From NCBI RefSeq assembly GCF_914271485.1, contig NZ_CAJZAG010000001.1, forward strand, positions 186,001 through 250,000: a stretch of 64,000 nt of DNA, given 5' to 3'. Under the pieces are notes generated by a model. It was not told the origin of the DNA. It searched no databases and saw only the letters and a program-made list of their open reading frames with translations. The DNA is from Cupriavidus pampae. Its GTDB lineage: Bacteria > Pseudomonadota > Gammaproteobacteria > Burkholderiales > Burkholderiaceae. Positions 37,568 through 47,284 of the stretch are shown here, piece by piece. Numbering within the stretch: position 1 is the stretch's first letter; each line of letters starts with the position of its first letter. The position numbers and the translations under genes are program-made.

Positions 37568-38299
37568 TCAGTTCTTGACCGCGAGGCGCACCGCAGCGTC
37601 GTCAGCGGTGGCACCGCGCGTGTTCAGACGCAGGCGAGCACCGGTGATGAAGTAGGCGTGCAGATCGTGGGCGAAGCGGTTGAGCTTCGAGATCACCGAC
37701 TTGTTGCCGCGCGACAGCGCGTTATAGCCGAGCACGGCGGGAATCGCCACGGCCAGACCAAACGCGGTCATGATCAGCGCTTCGCCCACCGGGCCGGCTA
37801 CCTTGTCGATGGTCGGCACGCCCGACGCGCCAATATTGATCAGCGCGTGGTAGATGCCCCACACCGTGCCGAACAGGCCGACGAACGGTGCGGTGGAGCC
37901 TACCGAGGCCAGCACGGCCAGGCCCGACTGCATGCGTGACACGGCCTCGTCGATCGAGCTCTTGAGCGAGCGCGTCAGCCAGTCCGAGATGTCCATGGCG
38001 TCGTGCAGCTGCGGCTGGCTGGCGCGGTGATGTTGCGCGGCTTCCTTGCCGGTCAACGCGAGCATGCGGAACGGATTGCTGTCGTTCGAGCCGAGCGTTT
38101 CCAGCGCGTGATCGAATTCGTCCGAGTGCCAGAAGTGCTTCTCGGCGCCGTGCGCCATCTTCTTGAGGCGGAACAGATCCCACGCCTTCGTGAGAATCAC
38201 GATCCAGGACAAGAGGGACATGACGAGCAGAATGAGGGCGGTTGCACGCATGACGAAATCGCCTTGCGTCCAGAGGTGAGAGAGTCCGATTTCCTGCAT
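37568..38299 (-). CDS. exbB: MotA/TolQ/ExbB proton channel protein
   Basis: 243 aa inner-membrane channel subunit, three membrane helices: near 12-35 (FVMRATALILLVMSLLSWIVIL), 130-155 (GLAVLASVGSTAPFVGLFGTVWGIYHA) and 175-200 (GEALIMTAFGLAVAIPAVLGYN); the latter two are the conserved MotA_ExbB core. Lies between tonB and exbD, 65 bp after tonB. Confidence 0.95.
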   Translation of the reverse strand: MQEIGLSHLWTQGDFVMRATALILLVMSLLSWIVILTKAWDLFRLKKMAHGAEKHFWHSDEFDHALETLGSNDSNPFRMLALTGKEAAQHHRASQPQLHDAMDISDWLTRSLKSSIDEAVSRMQSGLAVLASVGSTAPFVGLFGTVWGIYHALINIGASGVPTIDKVAGPVGEALIMTAFGLAVAIPAVLGYNALSRGNKSVISKLNRFAHDLHAYFITGARLRLNTRGATADDAAVRLAVKN

Positions 38300-38364
38300 G
38301 GTTGATCCTGATAAGTCTGTGTTTGAGGTTCAGGGGGTGCCGGGCACTTGCTTCAATCCGACAC

Positions 38365-39018
38365 TTACTTCAATTCGAAATTGATCGGCTGGACCGCGGT
38401 GACCGAGATCGGCCGGCCATTGTCCATATAGGGCTGGCAGCGCATGCGCCGCACCGCTTCGAGAGCCGCTTCGTCCAGGCGCGACGAACCGCTCGACTGC
38501 GTGATGTTCGACTTGGAGATGCGGCCACCTTCGTCGATCGTCAGGCGAATCATCGTCGTGCCGGTTTCGTTGAGGCGAATCGACTGACGCGGATAGGTCG
38601 GTGCCGGCTGCGAGCATTGCACCTCGCCAATACCGATCGCGCGCGGGGCGGCGCTGACCGGCGCGGGCGCAGGGGCGGGCTCGGGTGCGGGCGGGGCCGG
38701 CGGTGCGGGCGGTGCCTCGATCGCGTTCGGCGACGGGGGCAGCGACGGCACGGGCTCCAGCGTCGGCTTTGGCGGTTGCGGCGTCGGGCGCGGCGTCACC
38801 ACCTTCACCTGCTTCGGCGGCGTTTCAGGCTTGGCCTTCGGCGGCTCCGGGGCGGGCGGCGCCTTCGGCGGCTCCATCGGGATGATATGCGCGATGATTT
38901 CCGGCGCGATGATCGCTTCTGTCAGTTTGCGGCCGAGACCGCTCTGAATCAGATACAGCAGCCCCGCGTGGAATAGCAGAACAGCAACGGTGATCTTGAG
39001 AAAACGTTGATCGAACAT
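38365..39018 (-). CDS. tonB: Energy transducer TonB
   Basis: Couples the ExbBD proton motive force to outer-membrane siderophore and heme receptors. 217 aa: N-terminal membrane anchor 8-26 (KITVAVLLFHAGLLYLIQSG), a long Pro/Ala/Glu/Lys spacer at about 48-125 that spans the periplasm, and the C-terminal TonB domain (YPRQSIRLNETGTTMIRLTI, AALEAVRRMRCQPYMDNGRP). ATG 39018. It is preceded on the same transcript by a 21-codon microgene and a Fur-controlled promoter. Confidence 0.95.
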   Translation of the reverse strand: MFDQRFLKITVAVLLFHAGLLYLIQSGLGRKLTEAIIAPEIIAHIIPMEPPKAPPAPEPPKAKPETPPKQVKVVTPRPTPQPPKPTLEPVPSLPPSPNAIEAPPAPPAPPAPEPAPAPAPVSAAPRAIGIGEVQCSQPAPTYPRQSIRLNETGTTMIRLTIDEGGRISKSNITQSSGSSRLDEAALEAVRRMRCQPYMDNGRPISVTAVQPINFELK

Positions 39019-39063
39019 GTGAAGGGCAACACAGGGGTGCCGTGTGTATCCATCGCGTCAGTG

Positions 39064-39129
39064 TTACTTGCGATAGAACAGGATCAGCGAGATGCCACAA
39101 CCAACCAGCAGGCTAAGCAGCAGTTCCAT
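39064..39129 (-). CDS. 21-aa single-pass membrane microprotein in the tonB operon
   Basis: Tiny open frame on the minus strand: 21 residues beginning MELLLSLLVGCGISL and ending FYRK. It is one hydrophobic helix with a negative N-terminus and positive C-terminus, like KdpF- or CydX-type subunits. Shine-Dalgarno GGAG stands seven bases before its ATG, better than most in this window. It sits 45 bp before tonB, after the Fur box and -10 box, so it would be the first gene of the iron-regulated transcript. A leader-peptide role is also possible. No known family is recognised. Confidence 0.6.
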   Translation of the reverse strand: MELLLSLLVGCGISLILFYRK

Positions 39130-39513
39130 GATAACGCTCCAAAAAGACTTCAGAGAGGCGCTTCGAAAAGACACTCCGTAAAAAACGGGAATCCCAAGGG
39201 GAAGAGCCACTCTGGGGCGGCGTTATCAGCGCGATAGTATAAACGCAAATGATTCTTATTTGTTGCACATTGTGCAATGCACCCGGCACATCATTCCGAC
39301 AGCATCGTGCGTGGCCGATTCTTCAGGGCCAGCCACGTACCGTAGACGGCAAACGTCCGTGCGACGCGCCTCGCACGGGTTCTCGCGAATGCCACGCAAA
39401 CTGGAAAGCGCGCTAGGATTAACAGACTGCGAGAAAACACCGCGAACGTAACCGGGGCGGGCAGGCGCGCTGCGCTGTGGTCCGCCGGCCGCCCCCGAGC
39501 GAAGGGAACTGGC
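39130..39513. other. 384-bp gap between tonB microgene and the AAA gene
   Basis: Contains the Fur-regulated promoter of the minus-strand operon (39236-39277) and nothing else recognisable; the right-hand 230 bp must hold the promoter of the AAA ATPase gene but no clear boxes are seen. Confidence 0.6.
39236..39277 (-). promoter_or_regulatory. Fur-controlled promoter of the tonB operon, with adjacent palindrome
   Basis: On the minus strand a TATACT -10 box (39236-39241) is directly preceded by a Fur box (plus-strand GCAAATGATTCTTATTTG at 39245-39262). Immediately upstream is a perfect palindrome TTGCACATTGTGCAA (39263-39277), probably an activator or second regulator site. The overlap of Fur box and promoter predicts iron repression. 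Confidence 0.72.
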
Positions 39514-41811
39514 ATGGACTTCACACGCTTCGCCGAAGACGATCGCTCCACGCTGCTCCGTCCCGGGACGAGCGCGTCGAGTTCCGCGCTCGACTGGATG
39601 TGCGCGCAGTTCGCGCTGCGCGTGGTCTGCACACTGGGCCCGCGCTTCAACCTGCGCAGCAACATCAACGACGTGCTGACCGTGAGCGCGCAGGAAATGG
39701 TGTGGCCGTACGGCGTGGTCCTGCGCGTCCAGCGCTTCCTGGCCGCGCGCTGCGCCGACATGCCATCGTGGAAGGGCGCGTCGCGCCTGACGCCCGAAGA
39801 ATTCCTCGACCGCCATGGTCAATGGAACAGCGCGTTCGACGAAAGCGCGTTGTTCTACTACCTCGACGAATACGTGAAGCACCACGCGAAGGACATGTTC
39901 GCGGTGTTCGACGCGTCCGCGGCATCGATCGCCGGGCGGCTGCAGGGCGAGCGCGTGTTGCTGGTCCGCAATATCGACATGCTGAGCCACGTGCTGAACC
40001 TGCCCGAGCACGAGCGCAAGCTGCTGCTCTACGCCGCGCTGGCCAAATACAAACGCGATCTGCGCGCGGTGATGGTTGACTGCAAGGTGGCGCACAGTCA
40101 GGAGGCGTTCCAGATTCTGGCGGGGCTGACCGGCGCCAGCGCCGCGGACGTGGCGATGTCGTTGCGGCCCGGCTCGCGGCTGGAGACGCTGAACCTGATC
40201 GAGCAGCCGCTGCCCGAGAACAGCGTGACCGACCTCGGCGACCTGATGCGTTTGTCCGACCGCCTGCTGCACGTGTTGCTGGGCAACTATGCGACCGAAG
40301 CCGAGATGATGGCGGTGTTCACGCGGCCGGCGGCGGCGCCGACGCTGGGCACCGGCGACTATCCGCACGTGGAGACCGATGCGCGCTATCTGTCCGCGCT
40401 GCTCGGCAATGCCACGCGGCAGAATGCCGCGGGCGTCAACGTGCTGATCTACGGGCCACCCGGAACCGGCAAGACCGAGTTTGCGCGGTTGATCGCGCGC
40501 GAGGCCGGGTGCGAGCTGTACGAGGTGGATTGCCTCGATCGTGACGGCAACAGCCTGTCGGGGCGCGACCGCTATCGTTCGCTACAGGTTTCTCAGGCCT
40601 TCCTGCGAGGGCGGCCGCGCACCGCGCTGTTGTTCGACGAGGTGGAGGACGTGTTTCCGGGCAGCGCGCGCGAACTGATGAGTCTGTTCGGTCAGGAGGA
40701 CACGCGGGCATCGGTCAACGGCAAGGCGTGGGTCAACCAGACGCTCGAGCAGAATCCGGTGCCGGTGATCTGGATCTCGAACTCGATCCGGCAGATCGAC
40801 CCGGCCTATCTGCGGCGCTTCCAGTTTCATCTGGAACTCAAGATTCCGCCGCCGCTGGTGCGCGAGAACATCATCCGCAAACACCTTGGCGCGCTCGACG
40901 TGAGCGATGCGTTCATCGCCACGCTGGCCGCGCGCAAGACGCTGACGCCAGCGCAGGTGCAATCGGCGGCGCGCTTTGTCGAGCTCGCGCGGCCCAGCGT
41001 GGAGGAGCCGACCGAGGCGTTGATCCTGCGGCAGCTCGAGCATGCCGATCGTGCAATGGGCATGCGGCCGGAAGCCGAGGCGCGCCCGGTGGTGACCCAC
41101 TACCGGCTCGACAACCTGCACCTCGAGACGCGCTTTGCGGTGGACAAGATCATTCAGGCGCTGGGCGCGCGTCAGCGCGGCACGCTGTGCTTCTATGGGC
41201 CGCCGGGCACCGGCAAGACCGCGTTGGCCGAACATATCGCGAGCGCGCTCGACCTGCCGCTGATGATTCGCCGCGCCTCGGACCTGATGAGCAAGTACGT
41301 CGGCGAGACCGAGCAGCAGATCGCCGCGATGTTCGCGCGCGCGGAGGAAGATGGCGCGGTGCTGCTGCTCGACGAAGCCGACAGCTTTATGCAGAGCCGC
41401 CAGCGTGCGGTGCGCAATTACGAGGTGTCGGAGGTCAACGAGATGCTGCAGGGCATGGAGCGTTTCAACGGCATCTTCATCTGCACCACAAATCTGTTCG
41501 ATCGCATCGACGAGGCCGCGTTGCGCCGCTTCTCGTTCAAGATCCGCTTTCTGGCACTGGAGCCCGCGCAGCGCGTGCGGATGTTCGTCGAGGAGGCGCT
41601 CGAGGGCGACGAGGCGGGGCTGACCGATGCGATTCGCGCCGAGTTGCAGTCGATGGACTGTCTGACGCCGGGCGACTTTGCCACGGTCAAGCGGCAGGTG
41701 GCGGTGCTGGGCGAGGCGCTGACCGCCGATGAGTTTCTGGCGCAGCTACGGCAGGAGCATGCGGTCAAGCCGGAGGTGCGGCAACATCGGCCGCTGGGCT
41801 TTACGCAGTAG
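39514..41811 (+). CDS. Tandem AAA+ ATPase of unknown function (CDC48-like layout)
   Basis: 765 aa. Residues 1-300 have no recognised domain. AAA module 1: Walker A GPPGTGKTEFA (314-324, K320), Walker B ALLFDEVEDVF and the FQFH/RRF sensor-arginine region. AAA module 2: Walker A GPPGTGKTALA (562-572, K568), Walker B AVLLLDEADSF and FICTTNLFDRIDEAALRRF. Both modules keep Lys and the DE acids, so both should bind and hydrolyse ATP. Related single genes occur in pseudomonads and Burkholderiaceae without a settled role; protein unfolding or remodelling is the inference. Convergent with murI, 1 bp apart. Confidence 0.85.
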   Translation: MDFTRFAEDDRSTLLRPGTSASSSALDWMCAQFALRVVCTLGPRFNLRSNINDVLTVSAQEMVWPYGVVLRVQRFLAARCADMPSWKGASRLTPEEFLDRHGQWNSAFDESALFYYLDEYVKHHAKDMFAVFDASAASIAGRLQGERVLLVRNIDMLSHVLNLPEHERKLLLYAALAKYKRDLRAVMVDCKVAHSQEAFQILAGLTGASAADVAMSLRPGSRLETLNLIEQPLPENSVTDLGDLMRLSDRLLHVLLGNYATEAEMMAVFTRPAAAPTLGTGDYPHVETDARYLSALLGNATRQNAAGVNVLIYGPPGTGKTEFARLIAREAGCELYEVDCLDRDGNSLSGRDRYRSLQVSQAFLRGRPRTALLFDEVEDVFPGSARELMSLFGQEDTRASVNGKAWVNQTLEQNPVPVIWISNSIRQIDPAYLRRFQFHLELKIPPPLVRENIIRKHLGALDVSDAFIATLAARKTLTPAQVQSAARFVELARPSVEEPTEALILRQLEHADRAMGMRPEAEARPVVTHYRLDNLHLETRFAVDKIIQALGARQRGTLCFYGPPGTGKTALAEHIASALDLPLMIRRASDLMSKYVGETEQQIAAMFARAEEDGAVLLLDEADSFMQSRQRAVRNYEVSEVNEMLQGMERFNGIFICTTNLFDRIDEAALRRFSFKIRFLALEPAQRVRMFVEEALEGDEAGLTDAIRAELQSMDCLTPGDFATVKRQVAVLGEALTADEFLAQLRQEHAVKPEVRQHRPLGFTQ

Positions 41812-41812
41812 T

Positions 41813-42661
41813 TTACGCAGCAGGGCGGTCGGTCCCGATCACCACGGTTTCGGCCTCGGCATCGACGCCGAGCAGTGCCGCGGCCATCGAACGCAGGTGC
41901 GCGGCATCGCGCGTGGACACATAGCGATCGCGCGGCGCGGCATCGGGTGCCGCGGCCAGATCGAACTCGGCGAGCTTGCGCGCGAGCTGGCGTGCGATGG
42001 CCACGCCGGTATCGACGATGGCGAGACGCTCGCCAACCATCTCGCGGATAGTCCGCGTCAGGAACGGGTAGTGCGTGCAGCCGAGCACCAGCGTATCGGC
42101 GCCGGCGTCGAGCATGGGCGCGAGCAGCGTTTGCAGGCGCGCTCGCATGTCGGGGCTGGAGATATCGCCTTGTTCGATCAGCGGTACGAGGCCGAGGCCT
42201 GCTTCGCATACGAAGCGGCTGTCCTGCTGCAATGACGTGAGCAGGCGGTTGAATTTGTCGCTCTTGAGCGTGCTGGCGGTGGCCAGTACGCCGACCACCT
42301 TGCTATGACTGGCCGCGGCCGCGGGTTTGAGGCCCGGTTCCACGCCGATGACCGGCAGTGTGGGGAAGCGCGCGCGCACTGCCTGCACCGCATGCATGGT
42401 CGCGGTATTGCAGGCGATGACCAATGCCTTGCAGCCTTGCGCGATCAGCCAGTCGCACGCTTGCAGCGTGCGCGCTTCGACGAATGATTCGGGTTTTTCG
42501 CCGTAGGGCGCGTGGCGCGAGTCGGCGACATATAGCAACGATTCGTGCGGCAGCAGCGCGCGGATCTCTCGCAGCACGGAGAGGCCGCCGAGGCCGGAAT
42601 CGAAGACGCCGATCGGGGAGGACCCTCTCCCGGCGGGAGAGGGTTCAAGCGGAGAGGTCAA
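41813..42661 (-). CDS. murI: Glutamate racemase
   Basis: Makes D-glutamate for peptidoglycan. 282 aa with PIGVFDSGLGGLSVL near the N-terminus, catalytic C84 (VIACNTAT) and C195 (LVLGCTHYPFL). The N-terminal 15 residues are encoded by a REP-like palindrome (42622-42644), giving an odd EPSPAGRGSS lead; a GTG or other start closer to PIGVFDSG cannot be excluded. Lies 7 bp after the fumarase gene, same strand, which suggests co-transcription. Confidence 0.93.
   Translation of the reverse strand: MTSPLEPSPAGRGSSPIGVFDSGLGGLSVLREIRALLPHESLLYVADSRHAPYGEKPESFVEARTLQACDWLIAQGCKALVIACNTATMHAVQAVRARFPTLPVIGVEPGLKPAAAASHSKVVGVLATASTLKSDKFNRLLTSLQQDSRFVCEAGLGLVPLIEQGDISSPDMRARLQTLLAPMLDAGADTLVLGCTHYPFLTRTIREMVGERLAIVDTGVAIARQLARKLAEFDLAAAPDAAPRDRYVSTRDAAHLRSMAAALLGVDAEAETVVIGTDRPAA
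42622..42644. repeat. REP-like palindrome inside the murI N-terminus
   Basis: ACCCTCTCCC/GGGAGAGGGT with loop GGC. Same CTCTCC/GGAGAG core as the elements at 47209-47239 and 63534-63572. Confidence 0.75.
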
Positions 42662-42668
42662 GCAGCTA

Positions 42669-44192
42669 TCAGGCGGTGGCGACGGGGATCTTGCCGATCT
42701 TGGCCTGCCATTCCGCGGGGCCGGTCTTGTGGACCGACGTACCGGTGCTGTCCACGGCGACGGTCACGGGCATGTCCTTGACGTCGAACTCGTAGATGGC
42801 TTCCATGCCGAGATCTTCGAAGGCCAGTACCTTGGCGCCACGAATCGCCTTCGACACCAGGTAGGCGGCGCCGCCCACGGCCATCAGGTAGGCCGACTTG
42901 TGCTTCTTGATCGCTTCGATGGCCACCGGGCCGCGCTCGGCCTTGCCGATCATCGAGATCAGGCCGGTTTCCGCCAGCATGGTCTCGGTGAACTTGTCCA
43001 TGCGCGTGGCGGTGGTGGGGCCAGCCGGGCCGACCACTTCGTCGCGCACCGGATCCACGGGGCCGACGTAGTAGATCACGCGGTTGGTGAAGTCGATGGG
43101 CAGCTTCTCGCCCTTGGCCAGCATGTCGGCGATGCGCTTGTGCGCGGCGTCACGGCCGGTCAGCATCTTGCCGTTCAGCAGCAGCGTCTGGCCCGGCTTC
43201 CACGAGGCGACTTCCTCGGGCGTGAGCGTGTTCAGGTCGACGCGCTTCGAGGTTTCGGTGTCCGGTGCCCATTCCACCTTCGGCCAGGCCGACAGGTCCG
43301 GTGCTTCCAGCTGGGCCGGGCCGCTGCCGTCAAGCGTGAAATGCACGTGGCGCGTGGCGGCGCAGTTCGGGATCATCGCCACCGGCTTGGAAGCCGCGTG
43401 GGTCGGATAGCCCATGATCTTGACGTCGAGCACGGTGGCGAGGCCGCCCAGGCCCTGCGCGCCGATACCGAGCGCGTTGACCTTCTCGAACAGCTCGATA
43501 CGCATCTCTTCGATCCAGTCCTTCGGACCGCGCGCGATCAGGTCCTGGATGTCGATCGACTCCATCAGCGATTCCTTGGCCATGACCATGGCCTTCTCGG
43601 CGGTGCCGCCGATGCCGATGCCCAGCATGCCGGGCGGGCACCAGCCGGCGCCCATCGTCGGCACGGTCTTGAGGACCCAGTCAACGATCGAGTCCGACGG
43701 ATTCAGCATCACGAACTTGGACTTGTTCTCCGAGCCGCCGCCCTTGGCCGCGACCTGGATATCCACGGTGTTGCCGGGGACCACTTCGTAGTGGATCACG
43801 GCCGGGGTGTTGTCCTTGGTGTTCTTGCGACCACCTTCGGGCGGGTTCACGATCGATGCGCGCAGCACGTTGTCGGGGTGCGTGTAACCGCGACGCACGC
43901 CTTCGTTGATCATGTCCGTCAGGCCCATGGTGGCGCCGTCCCAGCGCACGTCCATCCCCACCTTGACGAAGATCGTGACGATGCCGGTGTCCTGGCACAG
44001 CGGGCGCTTGCCCTCGGCGCACATGCGGCTGTTGGTCAGGATCTGCGCGATCGCATCCTTTGCGGCCGGACTCTGCTCCAGCTCATAGGCGCGGCCCAGG
44101 CTGGTGATGTAGTCCATCGGATGGTAATAGCTGATGTACTGCAGGGAATCGGCGACGCTCTGGATGAGGTCTTCTTGCTTGATGACTGTCAT
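42669..44192 (-). CDS. fumA: Class I (iron-sulfur) fumarate hydratase
   Basis: TCA-cycle enzyme converting fumarate to malate, oxygen-sensitive [4Fe-4S] type. 507 aa: N-terminal alpha domain with RPLCQDTGIVTIFVKVG (cluster Cys) and GAGWCPPGMLGIGIGGTAEKA, and the C-terminal beta domain with GPTTATRMDKFTETMLAETG and the swivelling GGAAYLVSKAI. Start ATG 44192 (MTVIKQED); the frame opens 41 codons upstream. Precedes murI on the same strand. Confidence 0.94.
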   Translation of the reverse strand: MTVIKQEDLIQSVADSLQYISYYHPMDYITSLGRAYELEQSPAAKDAIAQILTNSRMCAEGKRPLCQDTGIVTIFVKVGMDVRWDGATMGLTDMINEGVRRGYTHPDNVLRASIVNPPEGGRKNTKDNTPAVIHYEVVPGNTVDIQVAAKGGGSENKSKFVMLNPSDSIVDWVLKTVPTMGAGWCPPGMLGIGIGGTAEKAMVMAKESLMESIDIQDLIARGPKDWIEEMRIELFEKVNALGIGAQGLGGLATVLDVKIMGYPTHAASKPVAMIPNCAATRHVHFTLDGSGPAQLEAPDLSAWPKVEWAPDTETSKRVDLNTLTPEEVASWKPGQTLLLNGKMLTGRDAAHKRIADMLAKGEKLPIDFTNRVIYYVGPVDPVRDEVVGPAGPTTATRMDKFTETMLAETGLISMIGKAERGPVAIEAIKKHKSAYLMAVGGAAYLVSKAIRGAKVLAFEDLGMEAIYEFDVKDMPVTVAVDSTGTSVHKTGPAEWQAKIGKIPVATA

Positions 44193-44343
44193 TTTATGGG
44201 GAGGGGCTGCGGGGAAACACAGCCCGGGATGATACACCGAGCGCGGCCCGGCTGCCCGGTTGCATACACGCGTAGACAGTGCCAGGGTCGCCCCGATGTG
44301 GGCTCGGGGCGACATCGGGCGGCGATGGGCCGCCCGGCGGGTG

Positions 44344-44904
44344 TCAGTGGTCGGCGGTGGCGGGCGTGGCTGGGGTGCCGGCCGCGTCGTGGGGCATTGC
44401 CGGGTGCGACGTCATGCGGTCCACCCACGCCATGGCGACGGCGGAGAACAGGAACGCCACGTGGATGATGACCTGCCACATGATCGTATGGGTCGTGCGC
44501 TGTTCGGCGTCGATGAACGTCTTGAGCAGGTGGATCGACGAGATACCGATCAGCGCCATCGACAGCTTGACCTTGAGCACGCCCGCGTTGACGTGGTCGA
44601 GCCATTCCGGCTCATCGGGATGGTTGTCGATGCCGAGGCGTGAAACGAAGGTCTCGTAACCGCCGACGATCACCATGATCAGCAGGTTGGAGATCATCAC
44701 GACGTCGATCAGCCCGAGCACGACCAGCATGATCTTGGCCTCATCGAAGCTGCTCGCGTGCGAGACCAGATGCCAGACCTCGATCAGGAAGTGATAGACG
44801 TAGACGCCCTGCGCGACGATCAGGCCGAGATACAGCGGCAGTTGCAGCCAGCGCGAGGCGAAGATGATGCTGGGGATCGGACGCAGCCGAGGAGTGTGGG
44901 CCAT
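44344..44904 (-). CDS. UPF0114 (YqhA-type) membrane protein
   Basis: 186 aa with four hydrophobic segments, near 22-42, 60-82, 108-130 and 140-160. Family features: [21 protein letters not shown] and [13 protein letters not shown]. Function unknown; relatives are small inner-membrane proteins, sometimes compared with ion channels. The C-terminal 20 residues are Ala/Pro/Thr-rich and specific to this branch. Stands alone between fumA and acs. Confidence 0.85.
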   Translation of the reverse strand: MAHTPRLRPIPSIIFASRWLQLPLYLGLIVAQGVYVYHFLIEVWHLVSHASSFDEAKIMLVVLGLIDVVMISNLLIMVIVGGYETFVSRLGIDNHPDEPEWLDHVNAGVLKVKLSMALIGISSIHLLKTFIDAEQRTTHTIMWQVIIHVAFLFSAVAMAWVDRMTSHPAMPHDAAGTPATPATADH

Positions 44905-45178
44905 TGTGAAAACGGGAGTTGGATGGCAGACATTCAGAGCGGCGTCGATTGTACCGTCTGATGCTCGTTTTCCCTATCGTTAATCCGAGCGCAATGTCGT
45001 GACGCCGAGGCTATCGTTTGTGATGGGAGGCTGTGCTAGCCTAATGGCGACAACTGCACATGCGCGCGCGGCCAGGGTTCCAGCATCAGGTGGAACAGTC
45101 AGGACAGTCAGGTTTAAGTAAGCCGCCGGGCGTACCTTGCAGCCAAAAGCATTCCATCCAGAACCAGGAGACAACCTC

Positions 45179-47161
45179 ATGTCCGCCATCGAGTCGGTGA
45201 TGCAGGAGCATCGCGTATTCAATCCGCCGGAGTCGTTTGCCAAGACCGCCGCGATTCCCAGCATGGAGGCCTACCAGGCGCTGTGCGACGAGGCCGCGAA
45301 AGACTACGAGGGTTTCTGGGCACGTCACGCGCGCGAATTGCTGCACTGGCACAAGCCGTTTACGAAGGTGCTCGACGAGAGCAACGCGCCGTTCTACAAG
45401 TGGTTCGAGGATGGGCAGATCAATGCCTCGTACAACTGCCTCGAGCGCAATATCGAGAAGGGCAAGGGCGACAAGATCGCCATCGTGTTCGAGGCCGACG
45501 ACGGTACCGTCTCGCGCGTGAGCTACAACGAGCTGCTGGCGCGCGTCAGTCGCTTCGCCAATGGCCTGAAGGCGCTCGGCATCAAGAAGGGCGATCGCGT
45601 CGTAATTTACATGCCGATGTCGGTCGAGGGCGTGGTGGCCATGCAGGCCTGCGCGCGCATCGGCGCCACGCATTCGGTGGTATTCGGCGGGTTCTCGGCG
45701 AAGTCCCTGCAGGAACGTCTGGTGGATGTGGGCGCGGTGGCGCTGATCACCGCCGACGAGCAGATGCGCGGCGGCAAGGCGCTGCCGCTCAAGGCGATTG
45801 CCGACGAAGCGCTCGCGCTCGGTGGCTGCGAGGCCGTGAAGCATGTGGTGGTGTATCGCCGCACCGGTGGCAAGGTGGGCTGGACCGAAGGCCGCGATCG
45901 CTGGATGGAAGACGTGGCAGCGGGTCAGCCCGATACGTGCGCGCCGGAACCGGTGGACGCCGAGCATCCGCTGTTCGTGCTGTACACGTCGGGGTCCACC
46001 GGCAAGCCGAAGGGCGTGCAGCACAGCACGGGCGGCTATCTGCTGTGGGCGCTGATGACGATGAACTGGACGTTCGACATCAAGCCCGACGACCTGTTCT
46101 GGTGTACCGCGGACATCGGCTGGGTGACCGGCCATACCTACATTGCGTATGGCCCGCTGGCGGCCGGCGCGACGCAGATCGTGTTCGAGGGTGTGCCGAC
46201 GTTCCCGAATGCTGGACGTTTCTGGGACATGATCCAGCGTCACAAGGTATCGATCTTCTACACCGCGCCGACCGCGATCCGCTCGCTGATCAAGGCCGCG
46301 GAAGCCGACGAGAAGGTACATCCGCGCCAGTACGACCTGTCGAGCCTGCGCCTGCTCGGTACGGTGGGCGAGCCGATCAATCCCGAAGCATGGATGTGGT
46401 ACTACAAGAATATTGGCGGCGAGCGTTGTCCGGTCGTCGATACGTTCTGGCAGACCGAGACCGGCGGGCACATGATCACGCCGTTGCCGGGCGCCACGCC
46501 GCTGGTGCCGGGTTCGTGCACGCTGCCGCTGCCGGGCATCATGGCGGCGATCGTCGATGAGACCGGGCAGGATGTGGCAAACGGCAGTGGTGGCATTCTG
46601 GTCGTCAAGCGTCCGTGGCCGTCGATGATCCGCACGATCTGGGGCGATCCGGAGCGCTTCAAGAAGAGCTACTTCCCCGAAGAACTCGGCGGCAAGCTGT
46701 ACCTCGCCGGCGATGGCTCGATTCGCGACAAGGAGACTGGCTACTTCACGATCATGGGCCGCATCGATGACGTGCTGAACGTGTCGGGGCACCGCATGGG
46801 CACGATGGAGATCGAGTCCGCGCTGGTGGCCAACCCGATCGTGGCCGAAGCCGCGGTGGTCGGGCGTCCCGACGATATGACCGGCGAGGCGATCTGCGCG
46901 TTCGTGGTGTTGAAGCGCTCGCGTCCGACGGGCGACGAGGCCGTGAAGATTGCCGCGGAGCTGCGTAATTGGGTGGGCAAGGAGATCGGCCCGATCGCCA
47001 AGCCGAAGGACATCCGCTTTGGCGACAATCTGCCCAAAACGCGTTCGGGCAAGATCATGCGCCGTCTGCTGAGGTCGCTGGCCAAGAACGAAGAGATCAC
47101 GCAGGACACGTCCACGCTCGAGAATCCGGCGATTCTCGATCAGCTGAAGCAGGCGCAGTAA
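45179..47161 (+). CDS. acs: Acetyl-CoA synthetase
   Basis: AMP-forming activation of acetate, scavenging acetate at low concentration. 660 aa, ANL superfamily: P-loop-like [32 protein letters not shown], the [10 protein letters not shown] adenylation motif, the hinge and [16 protein letters not shown], and the C-terminal [10 protein letters not shown] with the Lys that acetylation (Pat/CobB) switches off. Start ATG 45179 after CCAGGAG. The next plus-strand gene is an acetate-type symporter, so acetate uptake and activation are linked. Confidence 0.97.
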   Translation: MSAIESVMQEHRVFNPPESFAKTAAIPSMEAYQALCDEAAKDYEGFWARHARELLHWHKPFTKVLDESNAPFYKWFEDGQINASYNCLERNIEKGKGDKIAIVFEADDGTVSRVSYNELLARVSRFANGLKALGIKKGDRVVIYMPMSVEGVVAMQACARIGATHSVVFGGFSAKSLQERLVDVGAVALITADEQMRGGKALPLKAIADEALALGGCEAVKHVVVYRRTGGKVGWTEGRDRWMEDVAAGQPDTCAPEPVDAEHPLFVLYTSGSTGKPKGVQHSTGGYLLWALMTMNWTFDIKPDDLFWCTADIGWVTGHTYIAYGPLAAGATQIVFEGVPTFPNAGRFWDMIQRHKVSIFYTAPTAIRSLIKAAEADEKVHPRQYDLSSLRLLGTVGEPINPEAWMWYYKNIGGERCPVVDTFWQTETGGHMITPLPGATPLVPGSCTLPLPGIMAAIVDETGQDVANGSGGILVVKRPWPSMIRTIWGDPERFKKSYFPEELGGKLYLAGDGSIRDKETGYFTIMGRIDDVLNVSGHRMGTMEIESALVANPIVAEAAVVGRPDDMTGEAICAFVVLKRSRPTGDEAVKIAAELRNWVGKEIGPIAKPKDIRFGDNLPKTRSGKIMRRLLRSLAKNEEITQDTSTLENPAILDQLKQAQ

Positions 47162-47208
47162 GTCCGCAATAAGTCCTCTCTGCGTGCAATGCGCCAATGC
47201 GCGCCATG

Positions 47209-47243
47209 CGCCCCTCTGCCGCGATGCGGGAGAGGGGCGTTTT
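47209..47243 (+). terminator. acs terminator built from a REP-like palindrome
   Basis: CGCCCCTCT (47209-47217) pairs with AGAGGGGCG (47231-47239), followed by TTTT. The arms carry the CCTCT/AGAGG core of the REP-like elements in this window. Confidence 0.8.
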
Positions 47244-47284
47244 CCTGCTTGCCGAATATCGCCTAAGCCTCATGCGCATTGCCT

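Noticed and set aside
42729..44468. 579-codon plus-strand open frame opposite fumarase
   Set aside because: Shadow of the class I fumarase gene, His/Gln/Arg-rich.
45086..47197. 703-codon minus-strand open frame opposite acs
   Set aside because: Shadow of acs; no recognisable family and no ribosome site.
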